Of a stretch of DNA of 6,325 nucleotides, positions 1 to 4,982 are shown one piece after another. The position numbers and the translations under genes are program-made. Where the stretch lies: NCBI GenBank assembly GCA_019695455.1, contig JAEUAC010000209.1:1-6325 (forward strand), given 5' to 3'. Positions within the stretch are counted from its first letter, which is position 1. Every line of letters starts with the position of its first letter. Below the pieces are notes generated by a model. That model did not search any database, was not told where the DNA came from, and was given only the letters and a program-made list of their open reading frames with translations. This DNA comes from Methylorubrum extorquens (lineage in GTDB: Bacteria; Pseudomonadota; Alphaproteobacteria; Rhizobiales; Beijerinckiaceae).

Positions 1-77
1 CCAAGCGACCGGATGTCGAGGCGGGGCCGAGCCCGAGGCCGGGCCGCGTCAGACCGCCTCGACATCCGGTCGCTTGG
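1..77. repeat. Perfect 24-bp inverted repeat with 29-nt spacer
   Basis: The arms are 1-24 and 54-77. They are exact reverse complements over all 24 bases (first arm begins CCAAGCGACCGG), separated by 25-53. The right arm lies inside the last codons of the small minus-strand frame ending at 49. The left arm lies just downstream of that frame's stop. As RNA it would form a very stable hairpin after the gene, but no T-run follows within the window, so a classical intrinsic terminator is not shown. An inverted duplication of the gene end is equally possible. The repeat begins at the first base of the window, so the true arm length is unknown. Confidence 0.9.
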
Positions 78-189
78 CGGGATGCGCCGCGAAGGCGGCG
101 TGGGCCGCGGCGCGTGCCTCGATCCGCGCCACGCGGCCGAGATGCGCCAGCGGGACGTCGGACCGCCGCGCGTCGGTCTGAGGGGTCAT
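49..189 (-). CDS. Small protein resembling the C-terminal tail of maleylacetoacetate isomerase / zeta-class GST (probable remnant)
   Basis: ATG at 189 and TGA at 49-51 give 46 residues beginning MTPQTDARRSDVPLAHLG. From about residue 12 the pattern is 'VPLAHLGRVARIEA', a run of alanines ending in 'AAFAAHP', then 'KRPDVEAV'. This follows the usual end of maleylacetoacetate isomerases (a pro-leu-x-x-x-x-arg-ile helix, 'paF.aAhP..QPDa'). A full enzyme has about 210-220 residues with an N-terminal thioredoxin fold. That part is absent here, and the MBL gene lies directly upstream on the same strand with a 37-bp gap. MBL hydrolases of this type are, to my recollection, found beside isomerase and fumarylacetoacetate-hydrolase genes of gentisate or homogentisate breakdown, which fits a deletion remnant. 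No strong ribosome binding site is visible (only a GATGAGAG stretch before the ATG). It could instead be an unrelated small protein or non-coding. It would have no catalytic function alone. Confidence 0.42.
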   Translation of the reverse strand: MTPQTDARRSDVPLAHLGRVARIEARAAAHAAFAAHPAKRPDVEAV

Positions 190-226
190 GCGGCTCTCAT
201 CGGTATGGGGTTTGGCGGCGCGGAGC

Positions 227-1180
227 TCAGCCCTGCAGGGCCGCCCACATCTGCCGGTCGCGCTCGGCGGTCCAGATCCGCGGATGGGCGATGCCGCGGG
301 CCTCGTCGTAGGCGCGCGCGACGTTGAAGGGCAGGCAGTGCTCGTAGATGGCGAAGGCCTTGAACTTCGGGTCCATCACGTGGCGGCAGGCGTCGAAGGC
401 CTGCTTCAGGCTCTCGCCGCGGGCGGCGCTCCCCCGGACGCTGCCGTAGAGCGTCGACAGGAAGTCCCGCGTGAGCGCGATCGCTTCGCCGACCGTGTCC
501 CGGTTCGCGAGCGCGTCGCCGCGGCCGGGCACGAGCGCGACGGCGTCGAGCGCGGCGAGCCGGTCGAGCGTCGCCGGCCAGTCCGCCAGATGGGCGTCGC
601 CGCAATAGCAGGCCGAATGGTACTCGACGAGGTCGCCCGAGAAGACGACGCCCGCGTCGGGCACCCAGGCGATCGTGTCGCCGGCCGTGTGGCCGCGGCC
701 GACCTGCATGATGCGGACCTCGCGCGAGCCGAGCCACACGGACATGGCGCCCTCGAAGGTCACGGTCGGCCAGGTGAGGCCCGGCACGCTCTCGGCGGCG
801 CGGAACAGGCGCGGGAAGCGGCCGAGCTCCGATTCCCAATCCTCCTGCCCGCGCTCGACGATCATGTCGCGCGTGGCGCGGGACGCGATGATCTCGGACG
901 CCTCGAACCCGGACGCGCCGAGCACGCGGACGGCGTGGTAGTGGGAGAGGAGGACGTGCTTGATCGGCTTGTCCGTCACCGTCCGGATCTTCTCGACGAC
1001 GGTCTTCGCCATCACGGGCGTCGCCTGGGCGTCGATCACCATCACGCTGTCCGGGCCGACGATCACGCCCGTGTTCGGGTCCCCCTCCGCCGTGAACGCG
1101 TAGAGGCCGGGGCCGATCTCGTCGAAGGAGACGCGCTTCTCCGTGTCGTCGCCCGTCGAGGCGAAGCCCTGCTGGCTCAT
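227..1180 (-). CDS. MBL-fold metallo-hydrolase with an atypical metal site
   Basis: This is a 317-residue protein of the metallo-beta-lactamase superfamily, complete in length. Motifs in order are: the strand and turn 'GVIVGPDSVMVIDAQ' (38-52); 'LLSHYHAVRVLGAS' (77-90) in the position of HxHxDH; 'GRGHTAGDT' (161-169); 'VFSGDLVE' (179-186); and 'LVPGRGDAL' (216-224). His80, His82, His164 and Asp183 keep canonical positions. The usual Asp-His of HxHxDH are Val84 and Arg85, and the usual last His is Arg220. Homologues I recall share HYHAVR and PGRG, so this looks like a subfamily trait, not decay. The C-terminal 100 residues ('HCLPFNVARAYDE', 'PRIWTAERDRQMW') are also typical of that subfamily. 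Substrate unknown; the isomerase-like remnant downstream hints at aromatic catabolism. There is no signal peptide, so it is probably cytoplasmic. The start is supported by AAGGAG (complement of 1188-1193) 7 nt before the ATG. Being divergent from the DUF3597 gene, its promoter must lie in 1181-1476. Confidence 0.93.
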   Translation of the reverse strand: MSQQGFASTGDDTEKRVSFDEIGPGLYAFTAEGDPNTGVIVGPDSVMVIDAQATPVMAKTVVEKIRTVTDKPIKHVLLSHYHAVRVLGASGFEASEIIASRATRDMIVERGQEDWESELGRFPRLFRAAESVPGLTWPTVTFEGAMSVWLGSREVRIMQVGRGHTAGDTIAWVPDAGVVFSGDLVEYHSACYCGDAHLADWPATLDRLAALDAVALVPGRGDALANRDTVGEAIALTRDFLSTLYGSVRGSAARGESLKQAFDACRHVMDPKFKAFAIYEHCLPFNVARAYDEARGIAHPRIWTAERDRQMWAALQG

Positions 1181-1404
1181 GGGTGCTCTCCTTGGTCTGT
1201 CGATCGGGCGGCGTCGGGCCGCCTTTGCGGGTCTGTGCGCGACGGCCCCGCGGAGCCGGCGCGACGGCGGCCGGCGATGGATCCGAATTGGGGCAGGCCC
1301 GAGCGTAACGCCGCCGCCCCGGTCATGCCACCCATGATGCTCGCCGTGGCGTCGCCCGGGATGGGGTGGCGCCGGCGACCCGACCGCCCTGCTCCCGATG
1401 GAGC

Positions 1405-1429
1405 GGAACGGGGCGGGCCGCGTGCGGTT
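1405..1429 (+). promoter_or_regulatory. Candidate EcfG (general stress sigma factor) promoter before the DUF3597 gene
   Basis: GGAAC at 1405-1409 is followed after 16 nt by GGTT at 1426-1429. The alphaproteobacterial EcfG consensus, known from PhyR/NepR/EcfG regulons including that of Methylobacterium, is GGAAC-N16/17-CGTT. This site differs only in the first base of the -10 element. It lies 47 bp before the ATG at 1477, a plausible distance for a short leader. No convincing housekeeping -35/-10 pair was seen in the rest of the 296-bp divergent region. GC-rich DNA can produce such a match by chance. Confidence 0.35.
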
Positions 1430-1476
1430 GTCCGCCGTCTACCCCGATTCCCGGGCTGGGCATCGGGAGACCATCG

Positions 1477-1890
1477 ATGAGCATCTTCGGCTCGATCATG
1501 AGCAAGATCTTCGGCCACGGTGCCGAAGCGGCGACGCCCGCCACGGGCATCGCGCAGGACAACCAGCAGGCCGCCGCGGCGGGCCCCTCGGCCACCGATC
1601 GCGCCGGCGGCGCGGGCGGCGCGCCCATGCAGACCGTCGATGTGGAGAGGGTCCTGACGGAGATGGCCGCCAAATCGGGGCAGCCCTCGAACTGGCAGCA
1701 ATCGATCGTCGACCTCATGAAGCTGCTGGGCCTCGACAGCAGCCTCGCGGCCCGCAAGGAGCTGGCCGGGGAGCTGCACTACACGGGCAGCACCGACGAT
1801 TCCGCGACGATGAACGTGTGGCTGCACAAGCAGGTCATGCAGAAGCTGGCCGAGAACGGCGGCAAGGTGCCGGACAGCCTCAAGAACTGA
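1477..1890 (+). CDS. DUF3597 domain-containing protein
   Basis: This 137-residue protein starts MSIFGSIMSKIFG, the characteristic beginning of DUF3597 proteins. That supports the ATG at 1477 over open frame further upstream. GGGAGA at 1465-1470 lies 6 nt before it. Residues 1-13 form a short hydrophobic/amphipathic segment. Residues 17-50 are a flexible Ala/Gly/Gln-rich linker. From about 52 to the end is the conserved helical domain: 'VDVERVLTEMAAKSGQ', 'NWQQSIVDLMKLLGLDSSL', 'ARKELAGELHYTG', 'SATMNVWLHKQVMQKLAENGGKVP'. The family has no established biochemical function that I know of. No enzyme motif, cysteine pair or transmembrane helix is seen, so it is probably a soluble or loosely membrane-associated small protein. 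It stands alone on the plus strand, divergent from the MBL gene, with a hairpin right after the stop. The candidate EcfG promoter suggests stress induction, which is inference. Confidence 0.93.
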   Translation: MSIFGSIMSKIFGHGAEAATPATGIAQDNQQAAAAGPSATDRAGGAGGAPMQTVDVERVLTEMAAKSGQPSNWQQSIVDLMKLLGLDSSLAARKELAGELHYTGSTDDSATMNVWLHKQVMQKLAENGGKVPDSLKN

Positions 1891-1897
1891 CGCGACC

Positions 1898-1920
1898 GGA
1901 GGGGCGCCCGGCGCCTCTCC
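1898..1920 (+). terminator. Hairpin after the DUF3597 gene
   Basis: The stem is 1898-1907 paired with 1911-1920: ten base pairs including one G-U, closed by the three-base loop CCG. It begins 8 nt after the TGA. No T-run follows, as is frequent in GC-rich alphaproteobacteria, so it may act as a terminator or only as a 3'-end stabiliser. Confidence 0.5.
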
Positions 1921-2023
1921 GACCGTCCGCCAGCGCACCGATCGGCCGGCGCGGACGCCACGCCGTCGAGCCGTCTCGCGGCGGAAGCGCTTTCTTCAAG
2001 ACTTCGCCTCCAGGACGTCGGGC

Positions 2024-2302
2024 ATGACGAGCCGGCGCGCGACCCTCATCCTTCTCGCCGTCCTCGCGCTCGGCGGGACGTTCGGGCTCGCGGTCGGCGC
2101 CGGGATGGCCTGGATGGCGCCCGAACGCGGTCCCGATCTCTTCGATCCTCGCTCGCTCGTTCAGGGTCTCGGCACGCGGACCGAAGCCCGCTACCAGCGC
2201 GACGTCGAAACCTGCCGCGGTCTCGTGGCCCGGCCCGATCAGACGATCGGCGTCCTCGAATGCCTGCGCCGCAACGGCTACGTCGTGAACGGCCGCTCGT
2301 AG
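2024..2302 (+). CDS. Small membrane-anchored or exported protein of unknown function
   Basis: I do not recognise the family of this 92-residue protein. The N-terminus MTSRRATL is followed by a hydrophobic segment (about 7-30, rich in Leu, Ala, Gly and Val), either a signal peptide or a single membrane anchor. The basic RR before it predicts that the rest faces the periplasm. The remaining 60 residues contain two cysteines, Cys64 ('DVETCRGLV') and Cys80 ('VLECLRRNGY'). They are suitably spaced within a predicted helical stretch for a disulfide, which would fit export. The end 'LECLRRNGYVV' reads like a short helix-turn often seen in small secreted proteins. AGGA at 2012-2015 lies 8 nt before the ATG. 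The stop codon is inside a perfect hairpin shared with the convergent gene. Confidence 0.75.
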   Translation: MTSRRATLILLAVLALGGTFGLAVGAGMAWMAPERGPDLFDPRSLVQGLGTRTEARYQRDVETCRGLVARPDQTIGVLECLRRNGYVVNGRS

Positions 2303-2307
2303 CGGCC
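2291..2307. terminator. Perfect hairpin between convergent genes, overlapping a stop codon
   Basis: GGCCGCT (2291-2297) and AGCGGCC (2301-2307) pair perfectly around the loop CGT. The TAG stop of the upstream gene is at 2300-2302, within the hairpin. The opposing gene ends at 2313, only 10 bp away. The symmetry suits a bidirectional terminator, although no clear T-run flanks it on either strand. Confidence 0.45.
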
Positions 2308-2312
2308 CTCCC

Positions 2313-2480
2313 CTACTCGCCGTCCGGTCGCCCGTCCGCGGGATCGTCGCCGACGATCGCGTCTGCGTCGTCGGGCGGCAGGTAGATCGGCCACCGGTCC
2401 AGCCAGCGCTCGACCTCCTTGAGGCTGTGCATCCGCCAGTCGTCGAAAGCGGTCGGCCTCCCCGCATCGCTGAGTTCCAT
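2313..2480 (-). CDS. Small acidic hypothetical protein
   Basis: ATG at 2480 and TAG at 2313-2315 give 55 residues. The middle reads 'FDDWRMHSLKEVERWLDRWPIYLPPDD', with three tryptophans and an amphipathic helix. The tail, 'DADAIVGDDPADGRPDGE', is strongly acidic. Codon third positions are almost all G or C, as in neighbouring genes, which supports coding. An alternative TTG start at 2507 adds nine residues and has a GAGG-like site about 9 nt upstream. The ATG has only a weak site (CTGAGATC), so the start is uncertain. I know no family for it. It converges on the membrane protein gene, with 10 bp between stops. It could be a small regulatory or partner protein; nothing visible decides. Confidence 0.55.
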   Translation of the reverse strand: MELSDAGRPTAFDDWRMHSLKEVERWLDRWPIYLPPDDADAIVGDDPADGRPDGE

Positions 2481-2506
2481 GACGATCTCAGCAGTTCGTC
2501 GAACCA

Positions 2507-2595
2507 ATGGCCGCCGCCTCGCGGGCGTTCCTCCCGCCGGCCATGGTGGTTAGCGCCGTCTGAACGCGCGCGGCCGACCCTCGGGCGGCGGCCAT
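2507..2595. repeat. 12-bp inverted repeat in the 2508-2703 intergenic stretch
   Basis: ATGGCCGCCGCC at 2507-2518 is exactly inverted at 2584-2595, with a 65-bp spacer. The arms are GC-triplet rich, so chance is a real possibility. A second, smaller pair, GTTCCGT at 2619-2625 and ACGGAAC at 2652-2658, lies in the same gap upstream of the CxxC protein gene. I see no gene in 2508-2703 that I can support. Confidence 0.4.
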
Positions 2596-2703
2596 CCCGG
2601 CGACCCGGCGGCAGGTCCGTTCCGTCCCCGGGGCCCGGCCGCGCGTACGCCACGGAACATAGGGACGCACGATCGATTGGGCTGCGTACCCGGATCGTCG
2701 ACC

Positions 2704-2922
2704 ATGAAGCCCCCTCGCGATCCGTTCGCGATCCCGCTCCGCTGCATGCATTGCAAGACGTCGGGCGCAGCGCTCGTCCAGGAACACCATCCCGACGACA
2801 AGACGTCCAAGCCCCGCATCTCGGTGTCCTCGGTCTCGACCGGTTTTCGCGTGGCCCGGGAAGGCTCCACGGCTCTGATGACCGAGTTCCGGTGCGATCA
2901 CTGCGACGAGGTCGCGGGCTGA
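2704..2922 (+). CDS. Small putative zinc-binding protein with two CxxC knuckles
   Basis: ATG at 2704 gives 72 residues. 'LRCMHCKTS' (Cys14, Cys17) and 'FRCDHCDEVAG' (Cys64, Cys67) are two CxxC pairs 46 residues apart, each led by Leu/Phe-Arg and with a His inside the knuckle. This is the layout of a four-cysteine zinc ribbon. The stretch between them ('KPRISVSSVSTGFRV') is beta-like and basic. No DNA-binding helix or enzyme motif is present. A TTG at 2677 would add nine residues. I prefer the ATG because the ribbon begins soon after it and the TTG leader looks unrelated, but neither start has a clear ribosome binding site. It could be a nucleic-acid-binding or adaptor protein; the family was not recognised. 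It is followed by the DUF6894 pair on the same strand, 137 bp downstream. Confidence 0.68.
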   Translation: MKPPRDPFAIPLRCMHCKTSGAALVQEHHPDDKTSKPRISVSSVSTGFRVAREGSTALMTEFRCDHCDEVAG

Positions 2923-3047
2923 CGTCCACGATCCGGGCAAGCCCGCTCGGAACGGGGAGCCGCATGACTGGACGATATTGAACGCAGGCCGGGCCCCGCT
3001 TGGATCCATGCAGCGTCCGTCTCGGGCAGTGCTATGAGGGACCGGCC

Positions 3048-3054
3048 GAGGAGG
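3048..3054 (+). promoter_or_regulatory. Ribosome binding site that fixes a GTG start
   Basis: GAGGAGG lies 5 nt before the GTG at 3060. It is the strongest Shine-Dalgarno match in the window. It argues for the GTG over the upstream in-frame start at 3000, whose extra 20 residues are not part of the DUF6894 pattern. Confidence 0.75.
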
Positions 3055-3059
3055 CTCGC

Positions 3060-3272
3060 GTGCCCGTCTTCTTCTACCATTTTCGCACCCGCCGCGGCGT
3101 GCTGCTCGTGGACGATGCCGGCATCGCCTTCGCGTGCCGAGAGGCGGCGATCGAGGAGGCCCGGGTGGCCGCAGCCGAACTCGGCCGAGGATGTCCGTCC
3201 GCGTCCACGGGCGGCGTCTTCGAGATCCACGACGAGGCGGGATGGCTCGTCAAACGGGTGCCGGTCAGTTGA
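3060..3272 (+). CDS. DUF6894 family small protein, first of a tandem pair
   Basis: The gene encodes 70 residues from the GTG start. 'FFYHFRT' (4-10), 'LLVDDAGIAF' (15-24), the helix 'REAAIEEARVAAAEL' (27-41) and the closing strand 'FEIHDEAGWLVKRVPV' (54-69) match the DUF6894 layout: a short strand with Phe-Phe-His, an Asp-x-x-Gly turn, an Ala-rich helix and a final beta hairpin. Such proteins are very numerous in Methylobacterium and relatives and have no assigned function that I know of. A paralogue starts 92 bp downstream. Compared with that copy, this one has an extra Cys pair (26 and 45) and 'FFYHF' in place of 'YFFHL'. Probably cytoplasmic, as no signal or membrane segment is seen. Confidence 0.85.
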   Translation: MPVFFYHFRTRRGVLLVDDAGIAFACREAAIEEARVAAAELGRGCPSASTGGVFEIHDEAGWLVKRVPVS

Positions 3273-3364
3273 CGCCTATCCTCACCAGCGTCCGATTTCG
3301 GTCGAAACCTCGTCCATTTTGCCCGCGTATCTGCGCCTTCGGGCTTTGCCTGCCGGATCGCCGT

Positions 3365-3583
3365 ATGCCTTCGTACTTCTTCCACCTGAGGACGCCAGCG
3401 GGCGACCTGAACCCCGACTTCGTCGGGCGCCTGCTCGACAACGACGCCGAGGCGTTCAGGAGCGCGCTGCGCCTGGCCCGCGAACTGGCCCGCGGCGGGA
3501 TCGAGGGCGAGCGGCCGCAGGCCGTGGAGATCCACGACGCCGGCGGATGGCATGTCCAGACGGTCCCGGTCGTGAGGCACTGA
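3365..3583 (+). CDS. DUF6894 family small protein, second of a tandem pair
   Basis: ATG at 3365 gives 72 residues starting MPSYFFHLRT, the usual beginning of DUF6894 proteins. 'LLDNDAEAFRSALRLARELA' forms the central helix. 'AVEIHDAGGWHVQTVPV' closes the domain and aligns with 'FEIHDEAGWLVKRVPV' of the preceding gene. The upstream in-frame region (from 3134) overlaps the first copy in another frame and is not credible. The ribosome binding site is weak. The 92-bp gap would allow co-transcription with the first copy or a separate promoter. Function is unknown. The pair probably arose by old tandem duplication, since similarity is limited to the motifs. It converges on nhaA, with a 58-bp gap. 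Confidence 0.85.
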   Translation: MPSYFFHLRTPAGDLNPDFVGRLLDNDAEAFRSALRLARELARGGIEGERPQAVEIHDAGGWHVQTVPVVRH

Positions 3584-3599
3584 TCCGGCAGGGTGGATC

Positions 3600-3640
3600 G
3601 GGCGGGACGCCCCGCGCGTCGCGCCTCCGCATCGAGGCGC
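3600..3640. terminator. Two adjacent hairpins between convergent DUF6894 and nhaA genes
   Basis: GGGCG (3600-3604) pairs with CGCCC (3608-3612) across loop GGA. GCGCCTC (3621-3627) pairs perfectly with GAGGCGC (3634-3640) across a six-base loop. Both sit in the 58-bp gap between opposing stop codons, 1 bp before the nhaA stop on the right. They are likely bidirectional terminators. Only two T residues follow the second stem on the plus strand. Confidence 0.5.
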
Positions 3641-3641
3641 T

Positions 3642-4844
3642 TCAGACGACCGGACCGACCATCCGGCGCCGTCCGCCGGCGACCGCCAGGACGGCCGCGC
3701 CGACGAGCATGGAGGCGAGCGAGCCCATGAGCACGCCGACCTTCGTCTCCGCCTCCAGCTCGGGCCGTCCCGCGAAGGCGAGGAGCCCGATGAAGAGGCT
3801 CATGGTGAAGCCCACGCCGCAGAGGAGCGCCACGCCGTAGACGTGCATCCAGGACGCCTGCGCGGGCCGGTTGGCCCAGCCCATCCGCACGGCCGCCCAG
3901 ACGAAGCCGAAGACGCCGACCTGCTTGCCAACGAACAGGCCGAGCGCGACGCCGAGCGTCACCGGGGCGAGAAGGAGGGCGGGCGTCATGCCGGCGAAGG
4001 ACACGCCGGCATTGGCGAAGCCGAAGATCGGCAGGATCAGGAAGGTCGACCACGGCTGGATCGCGTGTTCCAGCCGGTGCAGCGGGGACGCCGCGTCGTC
4101 GGGCTGGCCGGGGCTCGTCCGCAGCGGGATCGTGAGCCCGAGGAGCACGCCCGCGACCGTCGCGTGGACGCCCGACTTCAGCACGCAGAACCAGAGCACG
4201 GCGCCGAGGACGAGGTAGGGCGCGAGCCTCACGTAGCCGAACAGGTTCAGCGCCCGCAGCAGGCTCAGCGTCATGGCGGCCGCGAAGAGGTAGTTCAGGT
4301 CGAGTTGCGCCGTGTAGAACACCGCGATGATCAGGATGGCGCCCAGGTCGTCGAGGATCGCGAGCGCCGTCAGGAACACCTTCAGGGACACGGGCACGCG
4401 CGAGCCGAAGAGCGCCAGCACGCCGAGCGCGAAGGCGATGTCCGTCGCGGCCGGGATCGCCCACCCCCGCATGGTGGTCGGCGAGGACCAGTTCACGGCC
4501 ACGTAGACGAGCGCCGGCAGGAGCATGCCGCCGAGAGCCGCGATGCCCGGCAGCGTCCGGTCGGGCCACGTCCGCAGCTGACCGTCGAGCAGCTCCCGCT
4601 TGATCTCCAACCCGACCAGCAGGAAGAACACGGCCATCAGGCCGTCGTTGATCCAGTGCAGCAGGCTCAGTCCACCGATGGAGGTGCCGAGAGCCGCCGA
4701 ATAGGCCGGACCCAGCGGCGAGTTGGCCACGATCAGGGCGAGGACGGCGCTGGCCATGAGCGCCAGACCGCCGCTGGCGCCGCCCTGCATGAAGGTGCGC
4801 AGCGCGGAGATGCGGCGGTTCGCGAGGCGGGTCGGTGCGGGCAT
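3642..4844 (-). CDS. nhaA: Na+/H+ antiporter NhaA
   Basis: This 400-residue protein matches the NhaA family in length (E. coli 388). It is an inner-membrane antiporter that expels Na+ or Li+ in exchange for H+, for salt and alkaline-pH tolerance. The ion-site aspartates Asp165-Asp166 in 'LTALAILDDLGAI' correspond to E. coli Asp163-Asp164. 'PAATDIAFALGVLAL' (131-145) carries the unwound-helix Thr134 and Asp135. 'VGLEIKREL' (77-85) carries the pH-response glutamates. 'SGVHATVAGVLLGL' (224-237) has the His equivalent to His225. 'GLFVGKQVGVF' (302-312) has Lys307, equivalent to Lys300. 'CGVGFTMSLFIG' (342-353) is the usual late-helix motif. About twelve hydrophobic helices can be traced. The ATG at 4844 has a modest GAGAAAG site 4 nt upstream. 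The gene lies 138 bp downstream of the methyltransferase on the same strand, so it may have its own promoter. No substitution of a key residue was found; it should be functional. Confidence 0.98.
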   Translation of the reverse strand: MPAPTRLANRRISALRTFMQGGASGGLALMASAVLALIVANSPLGPAYSAALGTSIGGLSLLHWINDGLMAVFFLLVGLEIKRELLDGQLRTWPDRTLPGIAALGGMLLPALVYVAVNWSSPTTMRGWAIPAATDIAFALGVLALFGSRVPVSLKVFLTALAILDDLGAILIIAVFYTAQLDLNYLFAAAMTLSLLRALNLFGYVRLAPYLVLGAVLWFCVLKSGVHATVAGVLLGLTIPLRTSPGQPDDAASPLHRLEHAIQPWSTFLILPIFGFANAGVSFAGMTPALLLAPVTLGVALGLFVGKQVGVFGFVWAAVRMGWANRPAQASWMHVYGVALLCGVGFTMSLFIGLLAFAGRPELEAETKVGVLMGSLASMLVGAAVLAVAGGRRRMVGPVV

Positions 4845-4982
4845 GAAGCTTTCTCACGAAACGGGGGCGCCCGGTCGGCGACCCTCCGGCCGGTGCGGTG
4901 ATCGCGCCGGGCGGACGGCCTCTCGGCCGGGCTGAAGGATGAACGTCGCGGCAGCGGGAGTCCCGGTCGTCGTGCCCTGGCC
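4845..4982 (-). other. Intergenic region upstream of nhaA
   Basis: These 138 bp separate the methyltransferase stop from the nhaA start. A small hairpin, CGGCC (4916-4920) and GGCCG (4925-4929) with loop TCTC, could end the methyltransferase transcript. I could not identify a reliable promoter for nhaA. I also cannot confirm any of the RNA motifs reported upstream of nhaA in other bacteria from the primary sequence. Confidence 0.35.

Noticed and set aside
1181..1476. Extra small genes in the 296-bp divergent region
   Set aside because: Open frames here are continuations or antisense of neighbouring genes, without plausible ribosome binding sites or recognisable content. Apart from the EcfG-like site I see nothing firm.
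188..1480. A 430-codon plus-strand frame antisense to the MBL gene
   Set aside because: It lies opposite a clearly recognisable protein, has low-complexity composition and no known motif.
2488..3009. Minus-strand frames of 173 and 106 codons across the CxxC gene
   Set aside because: Composition is Arg/Gly/Ser-rich without any recognisable domain. The plus-strand frame with two matched CxxC pairs is the better candidate.
3269..3298. TTGACG as a -35 box for the second DUF6894 gene
   Set aside because: With 17-18 bp spacing the -10 position reads CCGATT or CGATTT, which is a poor match, so I do not claim a promoter.
4845..4982. Possible sodium-responsive or nhaA-linked RNA leader
   Set aside because: Only small GC-rich hairpins are visible. 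A covariance-model search would be needed and nothing in the primary sequence supports it.
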